A stretch of DNA of 64,000 nucleotides from Synechococcus sp. WH 8020 (GTDB taxonomy: Bacteria; Cyanobacteriota; Cyanobacteriia; PCC-6307; Cyanobiaceae). Both the position numbers and the translations under genes were made by a program. The stretch is from positions 2,050,790-2,114,789 of the forward strand of contig NZ_CP011941.1 in NCBI RefSeq assembly GCF_001040845.1. The letters are read 5' to 3'. This document shows positions 1 through 11,375 of this stretch, in pieces (positions within the stretch are counted from its first letter, which is position 1; every line of letters begins with the position of its first letter). The notes under the pieces were generated by a model. That model was not told the DNA's origin, did not search any database, and saw only the letters and a program-made list of their open reading frames with translations.

Positions 1-1128
1 TCCGCCAGCTCCTCATCAACGGGATCAGCCCCGATCCGCTGGAGCGGCGGCAACGACTTGTTGCGTCTCTACCTGCAGGACATCGGTCGGGTGGACCTGC
101 TCACCGCTGAAGACGAGGTGGTGTTATCTCGCCTCGTTCAGCAATACGAGGGCCTGAAGCGCGAAGAACGTCAATTCGCCAAAGAGCATCCTGCAATCGA
201 ACGATTGCTTTGTCTTGAGGAACTGCAGCTGAGAGAGGCCAACCATCTCTCTCACTGGCCCACAAGACAGGAGTGGGCTCGAGCCGCCGAGATGCCTTTA
301 CAAGAGCTGAACCAGGGCCTGAGCAAGGGCTATGAGACCTGGGCCAACCTCATCAGCACCGACAGCAGGGAGCTGCAACTACGCCTGCGTCGAGGGCGGA
401 AGGCCAGAGACCGGATGATTCAGGCCAATTTGCGTTTGGTGGTGGCTGTAGCGAAGAAGTACCAGCACCGAGGTATGGAGCTTCTCGACCTGGTGCAAGA
501 GGGAACCTTGGGACTCGAACGGGCAGTCGAAAAATTCGATTCCACCCGCGGTTTTCGCTTCAGCACCTACTCCTACTGGTGGATTCGCCAAGGGATCACT
601 CGGGCGATTGCCACCCAGAGCCGCACCATTCGCCTCCCGGTTCACATCACTGAAAAGCTCAACCGAATCAAACGGGTGCAGCAAGAGATCGCCAGCAATG
701 AGGGGCGTACCGCTTCGATGACAGATCTGGCGAGAGAGCTCAGCGTCAGCGAAGACACTGTGCGTCAAACGCTGGCTCGCGTTCCCCGCTCCGTATCACT
801 GGAATCCAAGGTGGGCAAGGATCAAGACACCCAGCTCGGGGAGCTCTTAGAAGACGAACACGCCACACCAGAGCAGACCCTCACCCGCGATTCACTCCAT
901 GACGATCTCGAACACTTGCTCAATGAGCTAAGCCCGAGGGAAGCCACCGTGATTCGCTGTCGCTTTGGCCTTGAAGACGACACCCCCCGAACCCTCGCTC
1001 AAATCGGCGAAGACATGAACCTCTCCCGAGAAAGGGTGCGTCAGATCGAAACCCGAGCCCTTTTAAAATTGCGCCAGCCCCAGCGCAGAAACAAGGTGCG
1101 CGATTACATCCAATCCTTGGATTCTTAA
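1..1128 (+). CDS. RNA polymerase sigma-70 family factor, 5' end missing
   Basis: Sigma factor that directs RNA polymerase to a promoter subset. The frame is open from base 1, so the start lies outside the window; 375 codons and the stop remain. Region 1.2 ([13 protein letters not shown]) begins near base 67, region 2 ([11 protein letters not shown], then [12 protein letters not shown]) spans about 430-615, and region 4.2 ([18 protein letters not shown]) about 1021-1075. This layout fits the group 2/3 non-essential sigma factors of cyanobacteria rather than the principal RpoD, but the missing N-terminus prevents a firm group assignment. A second sigma-70 factor lies at 53918-54940. The dps gene follows 29 bases downstream. 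Confidence 0.93.
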   Translation, partial: SASSSSTGSAPIRWSGGNDLLRLYLQDIGRVDLLTAEDEVVLSRLVQQYEGLKREERQFAKEHPAIERLLCLEELQLREANHLSHWPTRQEWARAAEMPLQELNQGLSKGYETWANLISTDSRELQLRLRRGRKARDRMIQANLRLVVAVAKKYQHRGMELLDLVQEGTLGLERAVEKFDSTRGFRFSTYSYWWIRQGITRAIATQSRTIRLPVHITEKLNRIKRVQQEIASNEGRTASMTDLARELSVSEDTVRQTLARVPRSVSLESKVGKDQDTQLGELLEDEHATPEQTLTRDSLHDDLEHLLNELSPREATVIRCRFGLEDDTPRTLAQIGEDMNLSRERVRQIETRALLKLRQPQRRNKVRDYIQSLDS

Positions 1129-1157
1129 ACAACCAAGCATTTCAACTCCCATCCACC

Positions 1158-1640
1158 ATGGCCCAAAACTCCGCCATCGACATCGGCATCACCAGCTCAC
1201 AACGGGAGGAAATCGCTGCTGAACTCAGCCGCCTCCTCGCAGACACCTACGTGTTGTATGGCAAAACCCACGGTTTCCACTGGAACGTGACCGGGCCGAT
1301 GTTCAACACATTGCACCTGATGTTCATGGACCAGTACACCGAGTTGTGGAACGCCCTGGATGTGATCGCTGAGCGCATACGCGCCCTTGGCGTTTTGGCA
1401 CCCCATGGAGGTTCAACCCTGGCCGCTTTGGCCTCGATTCAAGAAGCAGAGCAACAACCTGCCGCGCTCGACATGGTGCGTGAGCTGGTCACCGGCCATG
1501 AGGCCGTAGCCCGTACGGCACGGAGCATCTTTCCTCTGGCAGAAGCTGCCAACGACGAACCCACTGCCGACCTGCTCACCCAACGGCTTCAGATCCACGA
1601 AAAAACAGCCTGGATGCTTCGCAGCCTGCTGGAACACTAA
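1158..1640 (+). CDS. dps: Dps-family ferritin-like DNA-protection protein
   Basis: A 160-residue Dps/ferritin-like protein. Family members form dodecamers that oxidise and store iron using peroxide and protect DNA in starvation or oxidative stress. The diagnostic stretch is at residues about 33-78: [11 protein letters not shown], then [10 protein letters not shown] and [11 protein letters not shown]. It supplies the His, Asp and Glu ligands of the inter-subunit ferroxidase site. Length is typical of the family. The ATG start follows the sigma gene closely, so co-transcription is possible. It ends 3 bases before the convergent short-chain dehydrogenase gene, with no obvious terminator between them. 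Confidence 0.93.
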   Translation: MAQNSAIDIGITSSQREEIAAELSRLLADTYVLYGKTHGFHWNVTGPMFNTLHLMFMDQYTELWNALDVIAERIRALGVLAPHGGSTLAALASIQEAEQQPAALDMVRELVTGHEAVARTARSIFPLAEAANDEPTADLLTQRLQIHEKTAWMLRSLLEH

Positions 1641-1643
1641 GCA

Positions 1644-2378
1644 TCACTCCAGGCTGGAGCTAACCGCAAGCTCAAAGGGCACCGCCCGATTGGGAAGTCT
1701 CAACAGTTCAGCACTCATCGAAGCAATGTCTTCGGGCTGAGTCATCGCTTCAGCTTCCATCGATTGCGTTGGCCAGCGGTCGCTCGGACCGCTACGCACT
1801 GCAGCCGCCATATCCGTATTGACCCAGCCAGGACAAATCGCCGTGACCCGAATGCCGGCAGCCCAACCCTCATTTCGCATGGTTTGGCAGAGACCAAGCA
1901 GGGCAAATTTGCTGGCGCTATAAGCCGCCAGGCGACCTTTGCTGCGCTTCCCGCTCATCGAAACCAAAACCTGAATGCGACCCTCTCCGTGGGATGCCAA
2001 CTGCGGCCATGCCGCGCGAGTCAGCCACCAAGGTCCCATCAGGTTCACATCGATGATGTGAGCGATTTCTTGTTCTTCGCCCGACTCAAAGAGCAGCGGC
2101 ACACGGCTGAAGATCCCGGCGTTATGGATCACGCTGTCGAAGCCGCCAAAATAGTTGGAGGTGGCCTCAACCCAGGCCTGGGCCGCCGCAGGGTCCTCAG
2201 CGGCATAGGGACAAAGCAACACCTTGTCGCTCCCAGCCAACGCAGGATCAAGGGGCGTCTGCTTCAACGCCTCCAGATCACGAAGCCCAAGGCTGAGGCG
2301 ATGGCCGTCGGCAAGAGCTCGTTCAGCCACCGCACGACCAATCCCACGACTTGCACCACTAATCAGGAGAGTGCGCAC
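1644..2378 (-). CDS. Short-chain dehydrogenase/reductase (SDR)
   Basis: A 244-residue NAD(P)-dependent oxidoreductase of the classical SDR family. The N-terminal Rossmann motif GASRGIG is at residues 8-14, the structural HNAG motif near 86-89, and the catalytic Tyr-Lys pair in YSASK near 153-157, followed by CPGWVNTDM. The substrate cannot be read from sequence. The gene is transcribed away from pyrG (53 bases between the starts) and converges on dps. No operon partner suggests a pathway. Confidence 0.88.
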   Translation of the reverse strand: MRTLLISGASRGIGRAVAERALADGHRLSLGLRDLEALKQTPLDPALAGSDKVLLCPYAAEDPAAAQAWVEATSNYFGGFDSVIHNAGIFSRVPLLFESGEEQEIAHIIDVNLMGPWWLTRAAWPQLASHGEGRIQVLVSMSGKRSKGRLAAYSASKFALLGLCQTMRNEGWAAGIRVTAICPGWVNTDMAAAVRSGPSDRWPTQSMEAEAMTQPEDIASMSAELLRLPNRAVPFELAVSSSLE

Positions 2379-2413
2379 GGATACCAGGGTGAGGGTCTAC
2401 CGCAGTAAATTGA

Positions 2414-4710
<2,297 letters not shown>

Positions 4711-4894
4711 AAACCCAAAGGGCATCGTCTTCGTCTTCACAGGAGAGCGCAAAACTTGCATTTGCGCAAATTGCCCTTAAGGTTTAAACCTGCTGATTGG
4801 TAGTTAGTTCTTTTGAATAAAAAGACGCTGATAAGCAAGACGAGCTGGCTAACAGCTCAGGAACTCAACCATTGCATTTCGGCTTGAGAACCAA

Positions 4895-6943
4895 ATGAAG
4901 CTATTAACACCTGACCTATTCACCCTAATCAACAGCGAAAACTTCTCAAAGAGAAGGCAAAATTTTGAATACTTTAATACAGGAGAAACAAATCAACTCA
5001 GCCAAGAGCCAGTCGCCAACGACAAAAGATTATTTTATGTTTCTCTTGAAGGCTCTGGCAACCTGCCAGTCCTTTCAAGCAGAATCAGAAATGTCCTTAA
5101 AGAAGCCAAGTTTCTGCTGCAAGATCCGACCATTCGCTGCGTCGAAGCAGATCAACCGTTCCCACTAACCCCGCCTATTGAGACAGAGACAGAAGCAAAC
5201 CCAGAAACAAATAACCTAGGACTCGGAAAAACATATACAGAGGCTATTGACAAACTCAATCAGCCAAAAGAAACAGATGCCGCAATTTCGCTCGACAATT
5301 ATTTTATCGAAGACAGCATAAATCTCAATCCAAAAAGAAAAACATCAACAGAACTACCCAGACTAAGCTCTTTGAGCATTTTCAACGATGAAACCAAAAG
5401 CACCGGAGAGGTATTGCCATATGGGGTGAAAGCCGTCTGGGGAGGAATAGATATCTCCAAACAAGGGAACCTTGGAAAAGGAAGCTACGTATTCGTAATT
5501 GATTCCGGTGTTTCATCCAGCACTGATGATCTGAATCTGAACGAAGAATGGTCCAAAAGCTGGGTGCCAAATGAAAACGCATTCACTGATGGCGATGGCC
5601 ACGGCACGCACGTGGCAGGCACCATAGCCGCACTCGCCAATGGCAAGGGAGTAATAGGCGTAGCAGCAGGAGCTGAAGTTATTTCACTGAAGGTATTCGA
5701 CAGCAATGGCAGCGGAGCAAGTTACAGCATCATCATGGATGCAGTGAACTACGCCACAACAATAATCAATGATAACAATCTCGATAAGTCTAAGGTTGTC
5801 ATTAACATGAGCCTTGGCGGAGGTTACAGCGAAGGCATGGATATTGCTATAAAAAATGCTGCCGATCAAGGGATTAAATTTGCAGTCGCAGCAGGAAATA
5901 GTGGTAGTGATGCCGATGGTTACTCTCCAGCAAGCGCTGGCGATCACCGCAACATTTACACAGTCTCTGCTGTTGACAACAACTATCAGATGCCATCTTG
6001 GTCAAACTGGGATGATCAAGCTGGAGGAGATGATGTCGATGTCGCAGCCCCTGGCGTCGGAGTCTATTCCTACTACAAAAACGGGCAACTTACATACCTA
6101 AGTGGTACTTCGATGGCAGCACCTCATGTTGCTGGCGCGCTCCTTATTGGAGGCGTGAAAAATGGGGCGATGGTCGCCCCTAACCAGTCAGGTTATTCGG
6201 ACCCATTCGCTCTAGCTAAATCTAGTGGAAGTATCAACTCAGACCAACTAATTGATGTCGAATCAGCTGGCAATACATCACTCCTGAAAGCGAATGGATT
6301 TGGTTTTGCCCAATCCGGGACGAACGCACCTCAAGCGATCAGGTCTTCCAACGGCACAGCATGGGGAGATGCCACCTGGTCAGGCTGGACTGCTGTGGGA
6401 GCTGAATCGATTGATGGGATTAATACCACGGCCTGGGAATCGATTGAAGGCCAACTCTGGTTTGGGCAACACGATGCCAACTGGTTCTTCACAGGAGAGG
6501 GCGGTTATGCCGATCCAACTTCGTTTGCGTACTTCCAGGCAGAATCAAACTTCAACCAAGACTTCAATGAGGACGAAGTCACCGGGTTCTCCTTTGCACC
6601 CACCGAATCAGCTGGTGGGACATCACTCCTGAAAGCGAATGGTTTTGGCTTTGCCCAATCTGGCAATAGCTCCCCTCTTGCCATCACGAGTGCCGATGGC
6701 ACCCCATTGGGTGATAACACTTGGTCAGGTTGGACAGTTATTGGGGCTGAATCCATCAATGGCATCAACACCAGCGCATGGGAATCCAACTCAGGGCAGC
6801 TCTGGTTTGCACAACATGATGCCAACTGGATGTATGTATCAAGTGGTGGTTATGCCGATCAAAACTCTCTCGAATACTTCCAAGCAGAATCAAACTTCAA
6901 CCAGAACTTCAACCAAGACAACATCATAGGCATAGCTTATTAA
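4895..6943 (+). CDS. Subtilisin-like serine protease with two tryptophan-rich C-terminal repeats
   Basis: A 682-residue S8-family (subtilase) protease. The triad is Asp203 (VIDSGV), His236 (GHGTHVAG) and Ser406 (SGTSMAAPHVAG), with the oxyanion Asn335 (AAGNSG). Residues 1-175 form a prodomain-like region without a Sec signal peptide. Two copies of a roughly 105-residue module begin at residues 462 and 577 (SLLKANGFGFAQSG ... TWSGWT ... GINT.AWES ... QLWF.QHDANW ... GGYAD ... YFQAESNFNQ). They resemble the tryptophan-rich C-terminal domain known from Synechocystis (W_rich_C; family name from memory). A missing Sec signal plus a repeat tail suggests type I secretion, probably by the exporter encoded 0.7 kb downstream (inference). 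Confidence 0.9.
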   Translation: MKLLTPDLFTLINSENFSKRRQNFEYFNTGETNQLSQEPVANDKRLFYVSLEGSGNLPVLSSRIRNVLKEAKFLLQDPTIRCVEADQPFPLTPPIETETEANPETNNLGLGKTYTEAIDKLNQPKETDAAISLDNYFIEDSINLNPKRKTSTELPRLSSLSIFNDETKSTGEVLPYGVKAVWGGIDISKQGNLGKGSYVFVIDSGVSSSTDDLNLNEEWSKSWVPNENAFTDGDGHGTHVAGTIAALANGKGVIGVAAGAEVISLKVFDSNGSGASYSIIMDAVNYATTIINDNNLDKSKVVINMSLGGGYSEGMDIAIKNAADQGIKFAVAAGNSGSDADGYSPASAGDHRNIYTVSAVDNNYQMPSWSNWDDQAGGDDVDVAAPGVGVYSYYKNGQLTYLSGTSMAAPHVAGALLIGGVKNGAMVAPNQSGYSDPFALAKSSGSINSDQLIDVESAGNTSLLKANGFGFAQSGTNAPQAIRSSNGTAWGDATWSGWTAVGAESIDGINTTAWESIEGQLWFGQHDANWFFTGEGGYADPTSFAYFQAESNFNQDFNEDEVTGFSFAPTESAGGTSLLKANGFGFAQSGNSSPLAITSADGTPLGDNTWSGWTVIGAESINGINTSAWESNSGQLWFAQHDANWMYVSSGGYADQNSLEYFQAESNFNQNFNQDNIIGIAY

Positions 6944-7122
6944 ATCCATCCAAACAACAATTCCGAAGGAATGAGCAATTGACAGCCCTATTCACATTCA
7001 CTTGAAGCACAAATTATTTCAGACGCCAAAAAGAATTTCGTGATCAATTAATTTCCTTAGAGAGACCAATTGCCGGCAACACAGCCTCTCAAGAAGTTCT
7101 TTTACCGGCAATCTGCGAAGAT

Positions 7123-7155
7123 TCTCTCTATCTTCTTAGAGAGAGAGAGAGAGAG
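7123..7155. repeat. (AG)9 dinucleotide tract with overlapping inverted repeat
   Basis: An uninterrupted run of nine AG units lies at 7138-7155. Its left end pairs with TCTCTCTA at 7123-7130 (TAGAGAGA at 7137-7144, six-base loop). Dinucleotide tracts of this length are prone to slippage. The tract is non-coding and about 0.5 kb upstream of the parvulin/exporter operon. Confidence 0.8.
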
Positions 7156-7495
7156 CTTATATACAAGCCCCAACAGTTCCTTAACCCGTTGAAAATGCAA
7201 AATCTCGCCTCGGCAGGACTAAAACCAAACAATTTTATCCTTCCAATTGATCTTCAGAGCGGCTCATCAATGAATTAACGATCAAAGCCACATGCATCAC
7301 TATCAATGATTCACGCCTTCATAACCTAAGCAGCCTCATATCCATGAATCACAGAGCACAATTCTTGCATATCAATACCAATGAGGCCTACAACTAAGCA
7401 ATTCCCACGAAAGATTAATTTCCCCACGATTCTCTGCAAATCGAATATATCTACAAACAGATCTACAAATCATAGCTTTAATGATCATTGCCAAG

Positions 7496-7507
7496 AGGCA
7501 CGTGCCT
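7496..7507. repeat. Perfect 12-base palindrome
   Basis: AGGCACGTGCCT reads identically on both strands. It lies about 150 bases upstream of the parvulin gene, where an operator could be. No regulator can be named from sequence, and chance is possible. Confidence 0.4.
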
Positions 7508-7642
7508 AACTTTTACCACAAGCTCAATTCAAGTGGCTTGGAACCTACAGAAGATGACTCTCGGCTGCAACAGTACGAACCAGTCATAGACTGATTCAAG
7601 TTTAGTGCATTGCCATCGATGACTTTGACCAAAAGATAACTT

Positions 7643-7656
7643 ATGATCTAGATCAT
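7643..7656. promoter_or_regulatory. 14-base palindrome overlapping the start codon of the exporter operon
   Basis: ATGATCTAGATCAT is a perfect inverted repeat whose last two bases are the first two of the ATG at 7655. It could be an operator at the translation start or an RNA structure masking initiation. It also contains an upstream ATG at 7643. Function is inferred from position only. Confidence 0.35.
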
Positions 7657-8413
7657 GATCGATTTTCAGCCAGATATCAAGGAAATCCTTTGTGGAGTCG
7701 ACTCCAACACGATCGACTTACTGAGACGCACTGACCAATTGAGGCCATTGACAAGGCGTTTACTGGTGGAAGAAATAACTAAAAACCTCACAGTTCCCGC
7801 TGATCTCCATCAGCAAGCACTCGCTACGCATTGCCGGAGAGAAAAAATTAACAACGAAGAAGCATTGGTTCGCTGGCTCGAAGAGCACTGCATCAGTCGA
7901 GACGAACTAATGCTCCAGGTCGGTCTTCCAATCAGGCTCAGCAAACTGGCCATCGATTCCTTCGGAATAAAGGCAGAGGCACGATTTCTACAGCGCAAAG
8001 AAGAACTCGATCAGGCAACCTACAACTTGCTGCGTGTGAAAGATTCAGGACTTGCTCACGAGCTTTATCTTCAACTGGAGGCTGGTGAAGCCAATTTTGA
8101 ACACTTAGCTAGCCAATACAGCGAGGGACCAGAGCAACGCAGTGGTGGCAGGGTCGGACCAGCCCCCTTAGTGCGTGCCCATCCCCAACTGCATCAGCAG
8201 TTAAAAGCGGCCACCCCTGGGGTCGTTCTCGAGCCCGTATTGATTGAAGAGTGGTGGGTGGTATTGAGATTGGAGGAGCGAATCGAGGCTAACTTTGATG
8301 ACCAAATGCTTGAGCGCATGGCGAGCGAGCTTCTTGAGCAATGGCTCAAGACCAAGACGAACGATCTTGTCAAAGCTCTCTGCTCCAACAAGAACAGTCA
8401 CAGCAAAAAATGA
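7655..8413 (+). CDS. Parvulin-type peptidyl-prolyl isomerase linked to type I secretion
   Basis: A 252-residue protein with a C-terminal parvulin (PpiC-like) domain at about residues 130-215: FEHLASQYSEGPEQRSGGRVGPAPLV followed by LHQQLKAATPGVV in shortened form. The N-terminal half is a helical SurA-like region. There is no signal peptide, so it should act in the cytoplasm, perhaps holding export substrates unfolded (inference). Its TGA overlaps the ATG of the ABC exporter (ATGA at 8410-8413), pointing to translational coupling. Cyanobacterial genomes often pair such isomerases with HlyB/HlyD-type exporters; the isomerase activity itself is not proven here. Confidence 0.8.
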   Translation: MIDFQPDIKEILCGVDSNTIDLLRRTDQLRPLTRRLLVEEITKNLTVPADLHQQALATHCRREKINNEEALVRWLEEHCISRDELMLQVGLPIRLSKLAIDSFGIKAEARFLQRKEELDQATYNLLRVKDSGLAHELYLQLEAGEANFEHLASQYSEGPEQRSGGRVGPAPLVRAHPQLHQQLKAATPGVVLEPVLIEEWWVVLRLEERIEANFDDQMLERMASELLEQWLKTKTNDLVKALCSNKNSHSKK

Positions 8414-11373
8414 TGGGCCTGACTTCTTCCTCTTCCAATAACCTCACAGCCCTCAAGCAGATCTTCTCTGAACGCGGCGAACGACTTCAATACAAGCTAG
8501 GCCAGCCTCTCTGTGAAGAGCAATTCATTCCTGGCCAAGTTTTGTTGATCGAACAAGGAAGTGCACGCCTTCTTGGGAAACAAGACGGTCGTTTGAGCAC
8601 ACTCGCGAAACTAGAGGCAGGCCAATTCGTAGGAGCGGCTTCGCTGCTGCGAGGTGCATCATGCGAAAACGTTCGTGCTGCATCTGAACTGATTGCACTT
8701 CGAATCAGTGACAAAGATTTTTTAGATCTTGTTCTTCATAACAGTGATGTTGGCTCTGGCTGCCGAAACCACTTATGGAGCGCTGAACTGGCAGCACTAT
8801 TGACGTACATACTGGGAAAAGCGCCCCAGCAAACCCGGCCTCTCAGCAGTTGGCTCGAAGAACTTCTTCCACAAGCTCATCTCGTTGATCCAACCGAGGA
8901 GGACGCGATTCAATCAGCCTTCACAGCAAGACGACGTTTATTTGTTGGTGGCGAACCAGGCGAAGACGGCCATGCCGAGATTGGCCAAGAACTCACGAAC
9001 GTTGATCAGATTTCTGCCCTCCCAACAGACATCCATCAGCTACCGCTACGACTGATTTCCCTTCCAGATGCAGCCATCCAAGAGCTGAATAAGGAAATCC
9101 CTTCAGAACTCGTGGTAGCCGAAATGGTCGGTAACGCCTCTCAACACGATTCCGATTCCAGCAATGAAGACATCCCCAAGGCACCGCTGAGGCCTCCCGT
9201 TAGCCGGTTCAACAGCAGCAAATCAGACGACCGCGACTTTTTCGTCGGCGGAGAGGGACCGTTGCAAGAAACCCTCGCCTGCTTCCAGATGCTGGCAAAG
9301 CTGATGAAGCTGCCATTTCGGCGCGACGCGATTGAGAAGATTCTCCGTGAACAATTAAGCCGTGGCCAGACTCCGACCCTGCGCCTCTGTGGCCAGATCG
9401 CAGCAGGTCTTGGCTTGCATGTCTCGGGCGCCAAGGTTGCTGCGCGTTTCGGCACCCGCTTGCAGACACCCACCATGATCCCTTGGCAGGGCGGCTTCGC
9501 GCTCGTGACCCGTAGTGATGAACGCGGCGTCGTGCTCGCCTCACCTAGCCAGGGATTCGTCGATCTACCAGCCTCAGCACTGGAAGAAGTCTTCCCAGAA
9601 GGCATCGAATTATTGCTGCTCGATCGCACCAATACCACTCCTGAACAAAAGTTTGGCCCAGGTTGGTTCTGGCCGGCGCTAAAGCGCTACCGCACCGTTT
9701 TAGTGCAAGTGCTGGCAGCCAGCTTTGTCATTCAGCTCTTCACACTGGCGAATCCGTTGCTGATTCAGGTCATCATCGACAAGGTGATTAATCAGCGCAG
9801 CTTGGACACCCTTCAAGTGCTCGGGATCGCCCTGGTTGCAGTGACCATTCTCGAAGGAGTGCTTGGAAGCCTCAAAACGTTCCTCTTCGCTGAAACAACC
9901 AATCGCATTGACCAGCGTCTCGGTGCAGAAGTCATCGACCATCTTCTGCGCTTGCCCCTTGGCTATTTCGACAAGCGGCCCGTCGGTGAACTGGGCTCAA
10001 GGATCAGCGAGCTGGAGAAGATCCGCAACTTCCTAACTGGCCAAGCCCTCACCACAGTTCTTGATGCTGCTTTCTCAGTGATTTACATCGTGGTGATGCT
10101 CTTTTACAGCTGGTTGCTCACCCTTATCGCCCTCGCCGTACTCCCAATTCAGGTAGCGCTCACCCTGCTCGGAGCGCCCCTATTCCGGCGTCAGTATCGA
10201 AAAGCTGCAGAAGCCAATGCCAAAACGCAGAGTCACTTAGTAGAGGTGCTCACTGGTATCCAAACGGTGAAGAGTCAGAACGTGGAAATGGTCAGTCGTT
10301 ATACCTGGCAAGAGCGCTATGCCGAATACATCAGCAGCACCTTCGAGAAAACCATCAGCGGCACAGCACTAAGTCAGACGTCTCAAGTGCTGCAAAAAAT
10401 TTCTCAGCTGCTGGTGCTTTGGGTCGGCGCCACATTGGTTCTCTCGGGAGAACTCACACTGGGACAATTGATCGCATTCCGGATCATTTCTGGTTACGTC
10501 ACCCAGCCGCTCTTACGCCTTTCCACCATCTGGCAGAGCATCCAGGAGTTGAAAGTCAGTTTCGAACGTCTCGCTGATGTGATCGATACACCTCAGGAAT
10601 CCAACGAACTTGATAAGGCCAAAGTTCCGCTTCCTTCTCTTCAGGGAGATGTGAGCTTCGAAAACCTCAGCTTCACATTCAGCAAAAGCTCACCACCTGT
10701 GCTGAATGACATTGATTTGCATGTGAAAGCTGGAACCTTCGTTGGAATCGTGGGGCAGAGCGGTAGTGGGAAAAGCACCTTGATGAAATTACTGCCCAGG
10801 CTCTATGCCCCTGATCAAGGCAGGATCCTGATCGATGGCTACGACATCGACAAAGTGGAGCTTTATTCGCTGCGACGCCAAATTGGCATCGTGCCCCAGG
10901 ATCCACTTCTGTTCTCAGGAAGCGTGAGTGAAAATATCGCACTCACCCAGCCTGATGTTGCAAGCGACACGATCGTGACGGCTGCCAAGATCGCCTGCGC
11001 CCATGAATTCATCATGCAACTGCCAAGTGGTTACTCCACGCCAGTTGGTGAGCGGGGCGCATCACTCAGTGGTGGCCAACGGCAACGGATTGCAATTGCA
11101 AGGACCCTGCTCGCCAATCCAAAACTTCTCGTGATGGATGAAGCCACCAGCGCTCTTGACTACGAAACCGAACGCAAGGTTTGCGACAACTTGATCGATG
11201 CATTGCATGACTGCAGCGTTTTCTTCATTACCCATCGACTCAGCACCGTGCGCCGGGCAGACCGAATTGTGGTGATGCACCAAGGGGCCGTTGTCGAACA
11301 GGGAACCCACGATCAATTGATGGAAAAACGTGGCCGCTACTACGCCCTTTACCGCCAACAGGAGGCCAGCTGA
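8410..11373 (+). CDS. Type I secretion ABC transporter with cyclic-nucleotide-like and C39-like N-terminal domains
   Basis: Exporter of 987 residues. Residues about 10-130 resemble a cyclic-nucleotide-binding (Crp-like) fold. About 280-405 is a C39-peptidase-like domain that appears inactive: ETLACFQML stands where the catalytic Cys motif should be, and GGFALVTR replaces the His motif, as in HlyB. About 424-700 is a six-helix ABC transmembrane domain, then a nucleotide-binding domain with Walker A GQSGSGKST (about 782), signature LSGGQRQR (about 887) and Walker B LLVMDEATSALD. I chose ATG 8410 because it forms ATGA with the parvulin stop; an in-frame ATG at 8341 would overlap that gene by 73 bases. 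HlyD follows two bases after the stop. Confidence 0.92.
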   Translation: MMGLTSSSSNNLTALKQIFSERGERLQYKLGQPLCEEQFIPGQVLLIEQGSARLLGKQDGRLSTLAKLEAGQFVGAASLLRGASCENVRAASELIALRISDKDFLDLVLHNSDVGSGCRNHLWSAELAALLTYILGKAPQQTRPLSSWLEELLPQAHLVDPTEEDAIQSAFTARRRLFVGGEPGEDGHAEIGQELTNVDQISALPTDIHQLPLRLISLPDAAIQELNKEIPSELVVAEMVGNASQHDSDSSNEDIPKAPLRPPVSRFNSSKSDDRDFFVGGEGPLQETLACFQMLAKLMKLPFRRDAIEKILREQLSRGQTPTLRLCGQIAAGLGLHVSGAKVAARFGTRLQTPTMIPWQGGFALVTRSDERGVVLASPSQGFVDLPASALEEVFPEGIELLLLDRTNTTPEQKFGPGWFWPALKRYRTVLVQVLAASFVIQLFTLANPLLIQVIIDKVINQRSLDTLQVLGIALVAVTILEGVLGSLKTFLFAETTNRIDQRLGAEVIDHLLRLPLGYFDKRPVGELGSRISELEKIRNFLTGQALTTVLDAAFSVIYIVVMLFYSWLLTLIALAVLPIQVALTLLGAPLFRRQYRKAAEANAKTQSHLVEVLTGIQTVKSQNVEMVSRYTWQERYAEYISSTFEKTISGTALSQTSQVLQKISQLLVLWVGATLVLSGELTLGQLIAFRIISGYVTQPLLRLSTIWQSIQELKVSFERLADVIDTPQESNELDKAKVPLPSLQGDVSFENLSFTFSKSSPPVLNDIDLHVKAGTFVGIVGQSGSGKSTLMKLLPRLYAPDQGRILIDGYDIDKVELYSLRRQIGIVPQDPLLFSGSVSENIALTQPDVASDTIVTAAKIACAHEFIMQLPSGYSTPVGERGASLSGGQRQRIAIARTLLANPKLLVMDEATSALDYETERKVCDNLIDALHDCSVFFITHRLSTVRRADRIVVMHQGAVVEQGTHDQLMEKRGRYYALYRQQEAS

Positions 11374-11375
11374 AG

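Larger units (their letters stand above)
6944..7654. other. 711-base AT-rich spacer between the protease and the exporter operon
   Basis: I see no convincing gene here; open frames are under 30 codons (for example 7195-7278) and lack a clear ribosome-binding site. The spacer holds a dinucleotide (AG)9 tract with a hairpin (7123-7155), a 12-base perfect palindrome AGGCACGTGCCT (7496-7507), and a 14-base palindrome reaching into the start codon of the next gene (7643-7656). It probably contains the promoter of the exporter operon, but no confident -35/-10 pair could be chosen. Confidence 0.5.

Noticed and set aside
7138..7155. CRISPR-like or phage repeat
   Set aside because: It is a simple dinucleotide tract with no spacers, and no cas, integrase or transposase gene is in the window.
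8341..8409. Upstream ATG for the ABC exporter
   Set aside because: It would overlap the parvulin gene by 73 bases and add a Gln/Ser-rich lead; ATG 8410 gives a clean ATGA junction.
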